Source: an uncultured Verrucomicrobiales bacterium
GTDB lineage: Bacteria > Verrucomicrobiota > Verrucomicrobiia > Verrucomicrobiales > Akkermansiaceae
Direction: 5' to 3'
Length of the DNA: 14,368 nucleotides
NCBI GenBank assembly: GCA_937885815.1
Contig: CALABM010000014.1
Location: forward strand, 1 to 14,368
The notes under the pieces are model-generated. The model was not told the DNA's origin. It saw only the letters and a program-made list of their open reading frames with translations, and did no database searches. Position numbers and translations under genes: made by a program. Below are positions 14,296 through 14,368 of this stretch, one piece after another (within the stretch, counting starts at the first letter, position 1; each line of letters opens with the position of its first letter).

Positions 14296-14368
14296 CGTAT
14301 TTACGATTTTTGTTTTACGAATTAAGGATTAGCGGCTAACGCCGGATATTGGATAACTGAACGCTTAC

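Noticed and set aside
1..14368. CRISPR array, tRNA or rRNA genes, complete insertion sequence
   Set aside because: I saw no regularly spaced repeats, no tRNA- or rRNA-like sequence and no transposase on either strand.

Overview
The window looks like chromosomal DNA from a gut Verrucomicrobiota bacterium, most likely Akkermansia or a close relative. The evidence is a C-terminal PEP-CTERM tail with a VPEPATATLSLLAL-type motif and an RRRRK end, an autotransporter beta-barrel of the type I recall from Akkermansia, weak Shine-Dalgarno sequences, and a gut-type cell-surface gene set. The assignment rests on recalled sequence style, not on a search.

Layout, left to right. Bases 1-1038 are AT-rich and repeat-laden. 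They hold a strong leftward terminator (330-377), two imperfect copies of a ~120-130 bp repeat (491-623 and 881-1000), and a possible 55-codon ORF (607-774) with its own terminator. A leftward lipoprotein gene follows (1039-1689). Next is an intergenic stretch with what looks like the 5' part of a group II intron, lying directly behind a terminator (2111-2141). That terminator serves a leftward 710-residue protein (2170-4302), which joins an IdeS/Mac-like cysteine protease domain to an outer-membrane autotransporter barrel. A 373 bp divergent promoter region separates it from a rightward two-gene operon (4676-8194) for phosphonate biosynthesis, closed by a clear terminator (8220-8253). About 450 bp without a convincing gene follow. 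Then comes a leftward 1816-residue surface protein with autotransporter-type beta-strand repeats and a PEP-CTERM sorting tail (8701-14151), with its promoter and an upstream palindrome at the right edge.

How the genes may work together. The phosphonate operon encodes four activities in two polypeptides: a nucleotidyltransferase plus PEP mutase, and a phosphonopyruvate decarboxylase plus an iron-type alcohol dehydrogenase. Together they would convert PEP to 2-hydroxyethylphosphonate (HEP) and probably to CMP-HEP, the same early steps as fosfomycin biosynthesis (Fom1, Fom2, FomC). No later antibiotic gene is present, so a phosphonate-decorated surface glycan or lipid is a more likely fate. With a putative self-secreted immunoglobulin protease on one side and a giant adhesin-like protein on the other, the window reads as a cell-surface, host-interface locus. 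That combined reading is inference.
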